Assembly: GCA_027729635.1 (NCBI GenBank) | Contig: JAQCEM010000013.1 | Location: forward strand, 1-57,302 | Source: Casp-actino8 sp001510335 | GTDB taxonomy: Bacteria; Actinomycetota; Acidimicrobiia; Acidimicrobiales; Ilumatobacteraceae | Length of the DNA: 57,302 nucleotides | Direction: 5' to 3' | Made by a program: the position numbers and the translations under genes | The notes under the pieces: generated by a model | The model's input: only the letters and a program-made list of their open reading frames with translations | What the model was told of the DNA's origin: nothing | Databases searched by the model: none | Shown: positions 44,492 through 53,261 of the stretch, piece by piece | How the letters are laid out: each line of letters starts with the position of its first letter | Position numbering within the stretch: the first letter of the stretch is position 1

Positions 44492-45361
44492 TTACGAGCG
44501 CAACGTATTGCGCTTGATCTCATCCAAAATTTCAGGAATGCGCGCTTGGGGCAAGTTGTGTCCCATATCGGGGAACGCCAAGAGCCGTGCGCCTGGTATG
44601 GCCTTGGTCGTTGCATATCCACCAGAAGGCTGCACGAGACTGTCTTCGAGTCCGTGGACGACGAGGGTTGGCACGTTGAGTTTCTTCAATTGCGGCGTGC
44701 GGTCGGGGCTCGCCATAATCGCGGCCATCTGACGGGCGGTTCCATCGGGTGTGAAACTTCTTTCAGATGACAGTTTAGCCATTTCACGAATTTCAAGTTC
44801 GTCGTACAACGAACCGGAGAACAGCTTGAAGAGCGCTGCCTGACGATCGGCAAAAGTTTCTTTACTTCCACCTGTCAACTTGACGGCCCGCAACAGCACA
44901 GAAGTCTTGGCTCGACCGACTCGGGGATTGCCAGTTGTCGACATGATTGATGTCAACGATTTAACGCGACTTGGATGTTCAATAGCCATCGTCTGAGCGA
45001 TCATTCCTCCCATTGACATACCAACGACATGAGCCCGCTCAATATTGAGCGCATCAAGCAACCCAACCGTGTCCTTGGCCATATCGCTCAATAGATATGT
45101 TGATTTGGCGAATCGGCGCAAAAACCAAAATATCACGGACTGCATTTTTGTTGGAGGGGTCATAGCAATTTTTGTGGACAGTCCGATATCGCGGTTGTCA
45201 AAAGTGATGACCTTAAATCCTCGTTCTGCAAGTCCGGTAATGAACGTGGCCGGCCAGGCAATGAGCTGACCGCCCAATCCCATGACGAGCAGCAGCGGTT
45301 CGCCGTCACCGTGCACTTCGTATTCAAGAGTGATTCCTGTGGAAAGGGTTGTTGATGCCAC
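44492..45361 (-). CDS. Alpha/beta hydrolase
   Basis: 289 aa. Oxyanion motif LLVMGLGGQ, nucleophile elbow GMSMGG (S116), Asp in VHGLEDSLV and His in FPDMGHNLP complete a serine-hydrolase triad, as in esterases, C-C hydrolases and haloperoxidase-like enzymes. Third gene of a leftward unit after the oxygenase and hot-dog genes (9-base gap to the latter). Confidence 0.9.
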   Translation of the reverse strand: MASTTLSTGITLEYEVHGDGEPLLLVMGLGGQLIAWPATFITGLAERGFKVITFDNRDIGLSTKIAMTPPTKMQSVIFWFLRRFAKSTYLLSDMAKDTVGLLDALNIERAHVVGMSMGGMIAQTMAIEHPSRVKSLTSIMSTTGNPRVGRAKTSVLLRAVKLTGGSKETFADRQAALFKLFSGSLYDELEIREMAKLSSERSFTPDGTARQMAAIMASPDRTPQLKKLNVPTLVVHGLEDSLVQPSGGYATTKAIPGARLLAFPDMGHNLPQARIPEILDEIKRNTLRS

Positions 45362-45370
45362 GTAGACAAA

Positions 45371-46105
45371 CTAACCAAAAAATTTGGGAAGCGCGACGAT
45401 TGCTTCATGTTCAAGCGTGGCAACGACGCGTCCATCTACTTCAATATGCACATCAAGAATGGCCCGCTCGCCATGTGATGGAAAACGCCGAACTACCGTT
45501 GACTTAACGGTTGCGATTGCACCGCCCTGAGCGATTCCGTGGTGCCGAATGATGCTGCGGGTATGAATCCAACTGCCACGGGCAACGAACTGATGAACTG
45601 CGTTGTTGGCAAGAGCCGGCCACACGGCGGGGTGGACATAGTTATTTTCGAGACAGAAGTTGAGATCATCACCAGCGCGTTGACCATAGTCAGATCCCCA
45701 TTCTCCGATGAGCGGAATCTGAAGTTCTGGTAATACTTCACCAGAGCGCATCGGAGAAATTGGACCAGAGTCTGTTACCGCAACAAATTGAGCGCGAGGT
45801 TGGTCAAGTTCATCAGTGATTGCATCAATCGTTGAAGATTCACCAATATTGGTTGGCACACATCGTAAGGTGTGACCGTCAAAAACTGGACGACGGAATC
45901 GCACTTCACCCCCGCCGTTGTGCAACCAGTTTTCTCCCCAAGCAACGATTAAGGGATGCGTTAGGTATGCGTAGGTCGTTACTCCGGCCACGAGTGCTCG
46001 CGGAAATCCGGCGGCTTGCGCGCCTTCATCAGTATGAATTGGGTTGCGAGCGTGCTCAGCAAGATTTGATGCCTTGATGTGCCAACTGATTGGTTGCGTC
46101 ATCAC
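45371..46105 (-). CDS. MaoC-like (double hot-dog) dehydratase/thioesterase family protein
   Basis: 244 aa. The first half carries a hydratase-2-like motif, NPIHTDEGAQAAGFPRALVAG (Asn, His, Asp spacing like N-x-x-H-x-D), and the second half resembles another hot-dog strand set. This suggests a fused two-hot-dog enoyl-CoA hydratase or a related thioester enzyme. Lies 18 bases after the 2OG-Fe(II) oxygenase on the same strand. Confidence 0.72.
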   Translation of the reverse strand: MMTQPISWHIKASNLAEHARNPIHTDEGAQAAGFPRALVAGVTTYAYLTHPLIVAWGENWLHNGGGEVRFRRPVFDGHTLRCVPTNIGESSTIDAITDELDQPRAQFVAVTDSGPISPMRSGEVLPELQIPLIGEWGSDYGQRAGDDLNFCLENNYVHPAVWPALANNAVHQFVARGSWIHTRSIIRHHGIAQGGAIATVKSTVVRRFPSHGERAILDVHIEVDGRVVATLEHEAIVALPKFFG

Positions 46106-46123
46106 AACGAAACCATCAGCGTT

Positions 46124-47071
46124 TCACGCATTAACGCGGAAGTCGGTGACCTGCGTGTCTTCAGTTCCGAGGTCTGTGAAGTTGTCGTAGGCACGAGCGG
46201 CCATGAACTCTTTCCACGAAAATTCGCGGTAACGCGCACCATCAGCACACATCTCGCGAATCGGTTTAATCGTTGAATCACGAGCTGGATTTTGGAAATA
46301 CGGAATGCTGAAACGACGCTGTGTCGTCATAGGAACAACACGATGCACCGCAGCGCGGTATCGATCGTTAGTCCACGCTTGCATGCAATCACCGAGATTG
46401 ATCACGATTGTTCCGTCAGTGGGTGGAACATTGATCCAGCCACTATCGAGTGACTCTGTTTGTAATCCGCCAACATTGTCTTGCAACAAAAGAGTGATCG
46501 TGCCGGGGTCGGTGTGATAGCCAAGAGCAGTCTCGCCGAGTTCGGGAAGGCCGTCGCGTTCGATTTCGGGAACAGGGTCGCCGACAGGGTAGTGATTGAG
46601 TCGCATCATGCTTCCGTAGCGACTGCCCATCATTTCTTTTTGCGATCCGTCCGAGAGTTGCAATGCGGAGTGAATGAGGGACAGCGTGCGATCTGCCAGT
46701 TTGCTGAATTCGTCAAAGGCGTCAAGCATGGTGTCGCGAAAACCTGGTAGGTCACGAGGCCAGCGATTGCGAGCATCAATTTGTTCGATAGTCGGATCGA
46801 GGAAGTCGAATACTTCTTTGTTATCGCGCTTGCGTTTGGTGAGTTCGCGGTCGTAGTAGCCCATAGGGTTCTCGACATCACGCGTGATCTCGTTCTTGAT
46901 CGAGCGATCAGTATCGAAAAACTGAGCAGTTTGCTGCCAGGTGCGATTGATGAGGTCGTCGAGTCCGTGGCCACTCAGGAGGAAGAACCCGTGGTCTCGG
47001 CAGGCAGCGTCCAACGCTTCGAGGGAGGTTGCGGTGGGATGAGAAATATCAACGATCGGCACGAAAAGCAC
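46124..47071 (-). CDS. 2-oxoglutarate/Fe(II)-dependent oxygenase, isopenicillin-N-synthase-like family
   Basis: 315 aa. The N-terminal DIOX_N-like segment (FVPIVDIS...CRDHGFFLLSGHGL) leads to the double-stranded beta-helix with the iron triad H186-x-D188 (YHTDPGTITLL) and H243 (AAVHRVV), and the 2-oxoglutarate-binding RFS (R253, S255). The presence of the Arg-x-Ser pair favours a 2-oxoglutarate-using hydroxylase over a true isopenicillin N synthase. Starts 85 bases from the divergent ligase gene. Substrate unknown. Confidence 0.88.
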   Translation of the reverse strand: MLFVPIVDISHPTATSLEALDAACRDHGFFLLSGHGLDDLINRTWQQTAQFFDTDRSIKNEITRDVENPMGYYDRELTKRKRDNKEVFDFLDPTIEQIDARNRWPRDLPGFRDTMLDAFDEFSKLADRTLSLIHSALQLSDGSQKEMMGSRYGSMMRLNHYPVGDPVPEIERDGLPELGETALGYHTDPGTITLLLQDNVGGLQTESLDSGWINVPPTDGTIVINLGDCMQAWTNDRYRAAVHRVVPMTTQRRFSIPYFQNPARDSTIKPIREMCADGARYREFSWKEFMAARAYDNFTDLGTEDTQVTDFRVNA

Positions 47072-47156
47072 ATGTCATGTTGGCACAAACGACCACTCAT
47101 GGGAAATGGTGTTCTGGGGATAGCGAACCCGACCCAGTATCGGTAATGATGGTGAC

Positions 47157-48872
47157 GTGATTCACCATTACTTAGCCGCCCGTGCCGAACTTGATGCCCC
47201 TGGATCGCCTTTGGCGACCTCAATAGCCGAAGTACGGGGAATTCCCGTCAAGGTGTATACCACTGCTCCGCCCAATATGCGGGTGATGTGGGAATCCACG
47301 GCTGTTCACGCCGACAAGGACTACATCGTCTACGAAGACGAGCGCTATACCTATACCGAGATTCATGAGCAGGTGCGCAAACTGGCTCAATACTTGGTGA
47401 GTCAGGGAATTGGTCGCCATAGTCGCGTCGCATTGTCAATGCGCAACTACCCCGAATGGGTCGTGGGCTACTGGGCCACCGTATCGATCGGTGCTGCCGC
47501 TGTTGGTATGAATGCGTGGTGGACTCCATCTGAAATGGAGTACGCGCTCAACGACAGTCAGCCCGGAGTATTGATTGTTGACGACGAGCGTTTAGAGCGT
47601 TTAAGTCAAATCGCGAGCACGCCGAAGATGCATGTCATTTCGGTGCGCACCGATCGTGCATTGCCCGGAGGTGGAGCGCGTTGGACTGATGTCATGGCCA
47701 CTACCGACCCCGGAGTTTTGCCAAATATCGAATTTGATCAGGATGATGACGCGACGATCTTTTACACCTCGGGCACCACAGGTTTCCCCAAGGGGGCCCA
47801 ACTCACGCACCGTGGTTCAGTTGCCAACATTTTGAACCTTGTTGTGATGAACATGGCGTCAGCAATGGCTGAGCAGAAAGCCATTGCAGCGGGCGACGTG
47901 CCGGCACCAACTGCGGCACCTGCGCAGGCGTATCCGCCATGTTTCATGGCGCCGACCCCTTTGTTCCATGTGACCGCCTGTAACTGCATTTTGCATGCGG
48001 CTACGGCAAGTGGCGCCAAAGTTGTTTTGATGTACAAGTGGGAGCCCGGCCGTGCCCTTGAGCTGATTGAGCGCGAACGAGTCACCAGCTTCTCTGGTGT
48101 GCCGACGATGAGTCGAGAAATGTTGTTGCACCCCGATTGGAACACTCGAGATACATCTTCGGTTCAAGGCATGGGCGGTGGCGGTGCAGCCTTGCAGCCC
48201 GACCTCGTTCACAAGATTGCTGGTGCGCTCAAGGGTGGACAGCCATCAACTGGTTACGGAATGACTGAAACTCACGGAATCATTACGGCCAACGCGGCTC
48301 GTTTGTTTATTGCTAAGCCCGAATCATGTGGTCCACTGGTACCGACACTCGAAGGCAAATTGGTTGATGAAGACGGAAATGATTTGCCGGCCGGGCCGAG
48401 CACCATTGGTGTCTTGTGTGTCCGCGGTTCTGTTGTTATCAAGGGCTATCTCAACCGAGAAGAAGCAACCGCTGACAGTATTCGCGATGGTTGGTTGAAC
48501 ACTGGTGACATCGCACGTATTGACGAAGATGGTTTTGTGTACATCGTTGACCGGGCCAAGGACATGGTGATTCGTGGTGGTGAAAATGTGTATTGCAGCG
48601 AAGTTGAAACTGCGATCTACAGCCATGACGCGATAGCCGAAGCATGTGTTTTCGGTATTCCCGAAGAACGACTCGGTGAAGAAGTTGCCGCGGTTATTGT
48701 GTTGCGGCCTGGTCGATCGCTGGGCGAAAAAGAACTTCAAGATTTCTTGTCGGGCACTATTGCCAAGCACAAGATTCCGACCAAGATCTGGTTCCGCGAT
48801 GAGCCGATTCCGCGTAATGCCAGCGGCAAATTCTTGAAGCGCGAACTGAAGAAAGAACTCACTGGCGAGTGA
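47157..48872 (+). CDS. Acyl-CoA synthetase (AMP-forming, FadD-like)
   Basis: 571 aa, GTG start. ANL-superfamily enzyme: P-loop YTSGTTGFPKGAQLTH, GYGMTETHG, the hinge GWLNTGDIARIDEDGFVYIVDRAKD and the catalytic Lys in NASGKFLKREL. It activates a carboxylic acid with ATP and joins it to CoA. Its stop overlaps the following crotonase start by 4 bases. A divergent oxygenase-hot-dog-hydrolase unit is next to it, so the five genes may act on one compound. Confidence 0.92.
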   Translation: MIHHYLAARAELDAPGSPLATSIAEVRGIPVKVYTTAPPNMRVMWESTAVHADKDYIVYEDERYTYTEIHEQVRKLAQYLVSQGIGRHSRVALSMRNYPEWVVGYWATVSIGAAAVGMNAWWTPSEMEYALNDSQPGVLIVDDERLERLSQIASTPKMHVISVRTDRALPGGGARWTDVMATTDPGVLPNIEFDQDDDATIFYTSGTTGFPKGAQLTHRGSVANILNLVVMNMASAMAEQKAIAAGDVPAPTAAPAQAYPPCFMAPTPLFHVTACNCILHAATASGAKVVLMYKWEPGRALELIERERVTSFSGVPTMSREMLLHPDWNTRDTSSVQGMGGGGAALQPDLVHKIAGALKGGQPSTGYGMTETHGIITANAARLFIAKPESCGPLVPTLEGKLVDEDGNDLPAGPSTIGVLCVRGSVVIKGYLNREEATADSIRDGWLNTGDIARIDEDGFVYIVDRAKDMVIRGGENVYCSEVETAIYSHDAIAEACVFGIPEERLGEEVAAVIVLRPGRSLGEKELQDFLSGTIAKHKIPTKIWFRDEPIPRNASGKFLKRELKKELTGE

Positions 48873-49687
48873 AGTTAGATACGGGTACAACAGATCTGCT
48901 GGCCGAACTCCGTGACGATGGCGTTCTGATAGCAACTCTGAATCGGCCCGAAACCCGCAATGCATTTAGTTCAGCGATGGGGAAGGCCCTCAGCAGTCTG
49001 TATCAGTTAGCCGACTCGAACGACGCGGTTCGCGTGGTCGTTGTGACGGGTACTCCACCAGTCTTCTGCGCTGGCGCCGACTTTTCTCGTGGCTCCGAAG
49101 TTTTTGAACGTGCCGACGATTCAGAGTTCACGTCAAGTCCGGTCAACCCGCCGGCTTGGAAGATACGTAAACCGGTCATCGCCGCAATCAACGGTCATGC
49201 CATCGGAATTGGGCTCACGCTTGCGCTGCAATGCGATCTCCGCTTTATTGCTCGTCATGCGAAATATGGAGTCGTGCAAGTGCGCCGGGGAATCCTGCCC
49301 GACGCGATGAGTCATTGGGTGTTACCGCGTTTGGTTGGTCTTGCCAAGGCGGCCGACATTTTGCTGACGGGACGAACTTTTGATGGTGCCGAGGCATGCG
49401 AGTTAGGTATCGCCTCGAAAGTTTTAGCAAACGATGAAGTGTTGCCTCATGCCTTGGAAGTTGCGCACGACATTGCCGTGAATACGGCACCTGTTTCGGT
49501 CGCGCAGAGTAAGCGATTGTTGTGGGAGTCGTACTCAATGACGTCCGAGCAGATGAATCAAGCCGAAAGCGAATTGCATGTGCACTTAATGAGCAAATCC
49601 GATTCACGTGAAGGCGTGGACGCGTTTTTAGAACGGCGTGAGCCTCGATGGCAACTCAGCGTGAATGAGGATTGCCCAGATATTTAG
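48869..49687 (+). CDS. Enoyl-CoA hydratase/isomerase (crotonase) family protein
   Basis: 272 aa, GTG start in a GTGA overlap with the ligase. Crotonase with TLNRPETRNAF, FCAGADFSRG and GHAIGIGLTLALQCD. The first catalytic Glu position is Thr (GLTLALQ) and the second Asp (ILPDAMSHW). The coupling to an acyl-CoA ligase argues for a CoA-ester substrate made by that ligase. Confidence 0.9.
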   Translation: MKLDTGTTDLLAELRDDGVLIATLNRPETRNAFSSAMGKALSSLYQLADSNDAVRVVVVTGTPPVFCAGADFSRGSEVFERADDSEFTSSPVNPPAWKIRKPVIAAINGHAIGIGLTLALQCDLRFIARHAKYGVVQVRRGILPDAMSHWVLPRLVGLAKAADILLTGRTFDGAEACELGIASKVLANDEVLPHALEVAHDIAVNTAPVSVAQSKRLLWESYSMTSEQMNQAESELHVHLMSKSDSREGVDAFLERREPRWQLSVNEDCPDI

Positions 49688-49725
49688 CGAGGTTCATTCA
49701 CTCGTTCAAGACTGACGTGTGCCTT

Positions 49726-50319
49726 CTAGTCAAGAAGGGTTTCAAGAACAGTAATTTCTGATTGCTGTTCTTGCATGATCAAGTTCGCTAAGTCTTTGAC
49801 AGGTGTGGACTTTCCATCTTCTTTGACTGTTTCGGCCATTTTGATCGCACCTTTATGGTGTGCAATCATGGAGGCCGCCCATGCCTGATCAAATTCGGCG
49901 CCGGTAAGTTCTCCAAGGGCGGCGATTTCATCAACGCTCAACATGCCATCCATCGACATGTCGTGCTCCTCTGACATATCCATGAGCGGTCGATCCCAAT
50001 CGGTCAGCCACTGAGTCATCAAGTCAATTTCGGGGTCTTGGGCTGATTTGATCTGTGCAGCCAAAGTTTTCACTTGTTCGCCGGCCATCAAAGTTGGATC
50101 AAGAGCCATGTCGGCGAGCTCGATGGCTTGCTCGTGGTGCGGGATCATCATTTGAGCAAACATGACATCTGCATCGTTGAAACTACTTTCAGAACCTGTT
50201 GCGTCCGTTTCAGTCGAATCTGTCGACATATCGGACATGTTGTGGGATTCGCCGCCGCATGCTGTGACCAAAAGTACTCCAGTAACCAAAGCTGCTGTGA
50301 TCCGGTTTTTGTGGGACAT
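49726..50319 (-). CDS. DUF305-family lipoprotein
   Basis: 197 aa from ATG 50319, which has AAGGAAA at good spacing; the frame extends 18 codons upstream. Lipobox LLVTAC, then a Met/Asp-rich region. The DUF305 four-helix part shows the repeated HH motifs MMIPHHEQAIELADM and MIAHHKGAIKMAE with many Met residues, a likely metal-binding set. These proteins are often near copper genes, as here: 31 bases after copCD. Confidence 0.9.
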   Translation of the reverse strand: MSHKNRITAALVTGVLLVTACGGESHNMSDMSTDSTETDATGSESSFNDADVMFAQMMIPHHEQAIELADMALDPTLMAGEQVKTLAAQIKSAQDPEIDLMTQWLTDWDRPLMDMSEEHDMSMDGMLSVDEIAALGELTGAEFDQAWAASMIAHHKGAIKMAETVKEDGKSTPVKDLANLIMQEQQSEITVLETLLD

Positions 50320-50350
50320 TTCAATTTCCTTATTTCTATTGGTTGAATGA

Positions 50351-51820
50351 CTAGGTAAAAGATGAAGTAACAAGAATTGATGTCAGTGCGAGCACTAAGA
50401 CTCCACAAACCAATTCGGTGTAACTGGCGCGCAATAGCAAACTAGATCGTTTTGCGATTGAAGACTCTTCAGACGGCAGATTTTTTAACAGCCTTCGGCG
50501 ATTGATATCGCCTACTTTGAGCATGAGACCAACTGCGACAATTTTGAGGAGAAGTATCTGTCCGTGTCGTTCGCCAAAGAGTGACGCGAGGCTGACTCCA
50601 TGGAGACGAAGAGTTTGAATGACGCCGGTGACCACGATAGTAATCACTGCATATTGGGCGTAGCGACCGTAACGGGTGTATGTCAGTAATGCATTCTTCG
50701 GATCAACGAGTGGAATCACAGTCAATGCAATGACGGCCAGACCTCCAAGCCAAACAGCAGAGGCAGCAACATGCAATACGTCGACTGGAATTCCGAGAAG
50801 GGGGAGCGCTTGAGAACGAGAGTGACTGGTATACGCCAAGGTAACGAGGTACACACCGATCAATCCAATGGCCTGACGTTCTTTGATGGTGTTCGTCAGT
50901 TGGGGCCAAGCGATGATGGCTGCATAAGAAATTGCGGCTCCCGTCAATGCTCGTGTCAACATCATCGAGCCGGGCGTGGTACTGAACAAATCAAAAGTAT
51001 CTAAGGGAGCCTTGAAGAATGAATACCCGTTAACGTCGGCGAGAAAAATCCAGCCTTGAAGAAGCGGGACAACCGTGATCGCTGCCGACGACATCAGCAA
51101 CAGGCGTCGACCCGTCGCTGCCGCCAGTGCTCCTTCGGCCAGAAACATCTCCGCGAAGACAAGACCAATAAGAATGAGAATTGCGAGATACCCAAGTGAT
51201 CTAAGCGACCAGCGAATGAGTTCGGGAACTGGATTGGCATCGCCGAACTCACCAGCACTCTTGACGCTCTCGGTGGGCGCTAACGAGTTTGAGGATGGCA
51301 TCAATGAGGTTGGTGGCGGCGATGCGGTGGTTGAGGAAGCCTGAGGACTTATTACTTCGGGGTTAACCACCAAAGATGTGGTCGGGGGAACCGCGATCGT
51401 TGTCGTGGTCGTTGCGTTCACAGAAAACGCAACGCGACCCGAAACGACGTGTCCGTCTGAACTGACTAACTTCCAGCGAGCTGTGATCGCCCCGGAGAGT
51501 GCTGTCGGCAGTGTGGCCACGACGATGTTGTCGGATGATCCGTGAACTGCGTTCGTTAGTTGTGTGCGAACTCCATCACCGTTGATGATTTCGCCCGAAA
51601 ATGTTTCAAGTGGCACCGATTTAGTGAAAGTAATGCTCCATTGGGCTGGGGGACTCGCAAGGGTCTCGCCATCAAATGGTGAACTGCTGTCAAAGGCATT
51701 GTGAGCCAAGGCGGGATTGACGCCGAACGCGAAAAACGCAACAAGCAGGCCGAGCAAGAAAACAACTATTCTTGATCTGGAAACAACATTATCTCTCTTT
51801 GACCTTGACTTCGTGAACAT
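50351..51820 (-). CDS. CopC-CopD fusion, copper-resistance/uptake membrane protein (YcnJ-like)
   Basis: 489 aa. A signal peptide ends at ALA before His, so the mature N-terminus is the Cu-site His of CopC; a second Cu-type His is in SSDGHVVSG. A Thr/Pro-rich linker (about 135-195) joins it to a CopD domain of about eight membrane helices. CopC binds copper outside the membrane and CopD is the membrane partner; the fusion is the usual Gram-positive form. Operon with the DUF305 lipoprotein. Confidence 0.92.
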   Translation of the reverse strand: MFTKSRSKRDNVVSRSRIVVFLLGLLVAFFAFGVNPALAHNAFDSSSPFDGETLASPPAQWSITFTKSVPLETFSGEIINGDGVRTQLTNAVHGSSDNIVVATLPTALSGAITARWKLVSSDGHVVSGRVAFSVNATTTTTIAVPPTTSLVVNPEVISPQASSTTASPPPTSLMPSSNSLAPTESVKSAGEFGDANPVPELIRWSLRSLGYLAILILIGLVFAEMFLAEGALAAATGRRLLLMSSAAITVVPLLQGWIFLADVNGYSFFKAPLDTFDLFSTTPGSMMLTRALTGAAISYAAIIAWPQLTNTIKERQAIGLIGVYLVTLAYTSHSRSQALPLLGIPVDVLHVAASAVWLGGLAVIALTVIPLVDPKNALLTYTRYGRYAQYAVITIVVTGVIQTLRLHGVSLASLFGERHGQILLLKIVAVGLMLKVGDINRRRLLKNLPSEESSIAKRSSLLLRASYTELVCGVLVLALTSILVTSSFT

Positions 51821-51874
51821 TACTGATGATGGTACCCAAGTTGATCGTTTGATTCTGTTCAGGTGATGGTTGTC

Positions 51875-52381
51875 TCACTGGTGTTCGCTCACTCTTTCAA
51901 GAGTGACGACGACTCCGCCCATGTCGGGCCTGGTCCAAATCATGTGACCGCTTTCATTGAGTTGGCGCGTCACCTGAATCCCAGGCATACCAACGGGACG
52001 CAGAATGAAGACCTTATCTTCGTACGAGGCGACCACGTGAATCGGTGTCGTGTAATCAAAGACCGAAACATCGTGCACGCCGTTCTCTTCGGTGCCGTCA
52101 GCGAGAGCATCAGCGATAGTTCCACCGCCGCAATCGACGATGCGATTACCGCATTGCTCAATTCGTTCGGTGTACGACATCAAGCGATCATCACTAGCAA
52201 CGGGTTCACCACCTCGTGTTGCTGCGATGACTTTCCAAATACCGCGCAAGTCGGGAGCGCCATCAACTAAAGGTTCGGTGCAGTTGCCAAGTATGAGCGG
52301 TGGAAACGAAGCACCATATCCGCCTGGAGGTGTATGGGCGATGGGAATCTCGGAACATTTCACGAGATCACCATACGACAT
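51875..52381 (-). CDS. Uncharacterised protein
   Basis: 168 aa, no signal peptide or membrane helix. The second half alternates polar and hydrophobic residues in short strands (GIWKVIAATRGGEP, YTERIEQCGNRIVDCGGGTI, DGTEENGVHDVSVF), suggesting a small beta-barrel of the lipocalin-like sort, but this is by eye only. Cys residues occur at four positions, all in the first half or middle. Its start has AGGATC six bases upstream. Lies 28 bases after the following lipoprotein gene on the same strand. Confidence 0.65.
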   Translation of the reverse strand: MSYGDLVKCSEIPIAHTPPGGYGASFPPLILGNCTEPLVDGAPDLRGIWKVIAATRGGEPVASDDRLMSYTERIEQCGNRIVDCGGGTIADALADGTEENGVHDVSVFDYTTPIHVVASYEDKVFILRPVGMPGIQVTRQLNESGHMIWTRPDMGGVVVTLERVSEHQ

Positions 52382-52409
52382 CAGAGATCCTGTCTAACTC
52401 TCGTCTGAT

Positions 52410-53129
52410 CTAGAGTTCGACGCAATCGCTGTCAATTTCACGAACTGCAACGTCGGTTCCGTTGTTTTGCACAATGATGACAACAGAAGGATCCGTTGTC
52501 GCCATGCTGAGGCCCTCAGCGATGGTTTCGCATATTGCTACCGCGCCAAGTTCAACTGCGTCAACAAAATCCATCGTGTATATGGTGTACCCGTCGTTAC
52601 CCTCCATGCCATTTGAACCAATCTGACCACCGACGAAATACTGAGATGCTTCAGAGAGAACATAATTTTGAATTTCGTCCAGGTCCACATCATCGAATAT
52701 GTTGTCGGTGGTACCCATGGTGATTGATCCCGTTCCAACGGTGGTCTCGTCGGCAATGCCACAGACTTCGGTGCTGTATTTCTCAATGACTTCGCCAGCC
52801 GCTATGACCTTGGGATCCATGATGATCTCGAACACTTTGCTCATGGCTTCTGGATCGTTTTCGTCGACATCTTCCATCTCGGTCATCACCGGAACCAGGA
52901 CTTTCAGCGCATCGCGTAATTCATCATTGGGAGCGACCTCAATCAATTCATTCATTATTGCGATCGCAGACGCATCAAAAGTTTCTAGATCGTCCATGTC
53001 GGCGACTTTGGCGCAAAACTGTTCGTCGGTGAGTTGCGCCCCAGATGAACTGCTGTCGCTCCCGCAGGCGACGAGAATGACCGGACTGCACAGGACGAAA
53101 CCCAGGAAAAACTTGGGAAATTTGTTCAT
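52410..53129 (-). CDS. Uncharacterised acidic lipoprotein
   Basis: 239 aa. Basic N-terminus, hydrophobic stretch and lipobox ILVAC, then a strongly acidic mature protein, rich in Asp/Glu, with Cys residues at several places (FCAK, EVCGIA, AICET, SDCVEL) that could form disulfides outside the cell. No domain recognised. Probably in one transcript with the following uncharacterised gene. Confidence 0.7.
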   Translation of the reverse strand: MNKFPKFFLGFVLCSPVILVACGSDSSSSGAQLTDEQFCAKVADMDDLETFDASAIAIMNELIEVAPNDELRDALKVLVPVMTEMEDVDENDPEAMSKVFEIIMDPKVIAAGEVIEKYSTEVCGIADETTVGTGSITMGTTDNIFDDVDLDEIQNYVLSEASQYFVGGQIGSNGMEGNDGYTIYTMDFVDAVELGAVAICETIAEGLSMATTDPSVVIIVQNNGTDVAVREIDSDCVEL

Positions 53130-53261
53130 GGGCTCATCGTATGAATTGGTTCAGGCTCGTGGGCGTGTTTTTGTCTTGATTGGGTGAATTTACGGTTAGG
53201 AGCACGATTTATATGCCAAAAGACAGAGATTTGGTGGGCGGTGTTCTATCGTTTAACCCTT

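Noticed and set aside
46124..47071. Beta-lactam biosynthesis from the isopenicillin-N-synthase-like protein
   Set aside because: No peptide synthetase or other beta-lactam gene is nearby, and the RxS pair points to a 2-oxoglutarate-using enzyme.
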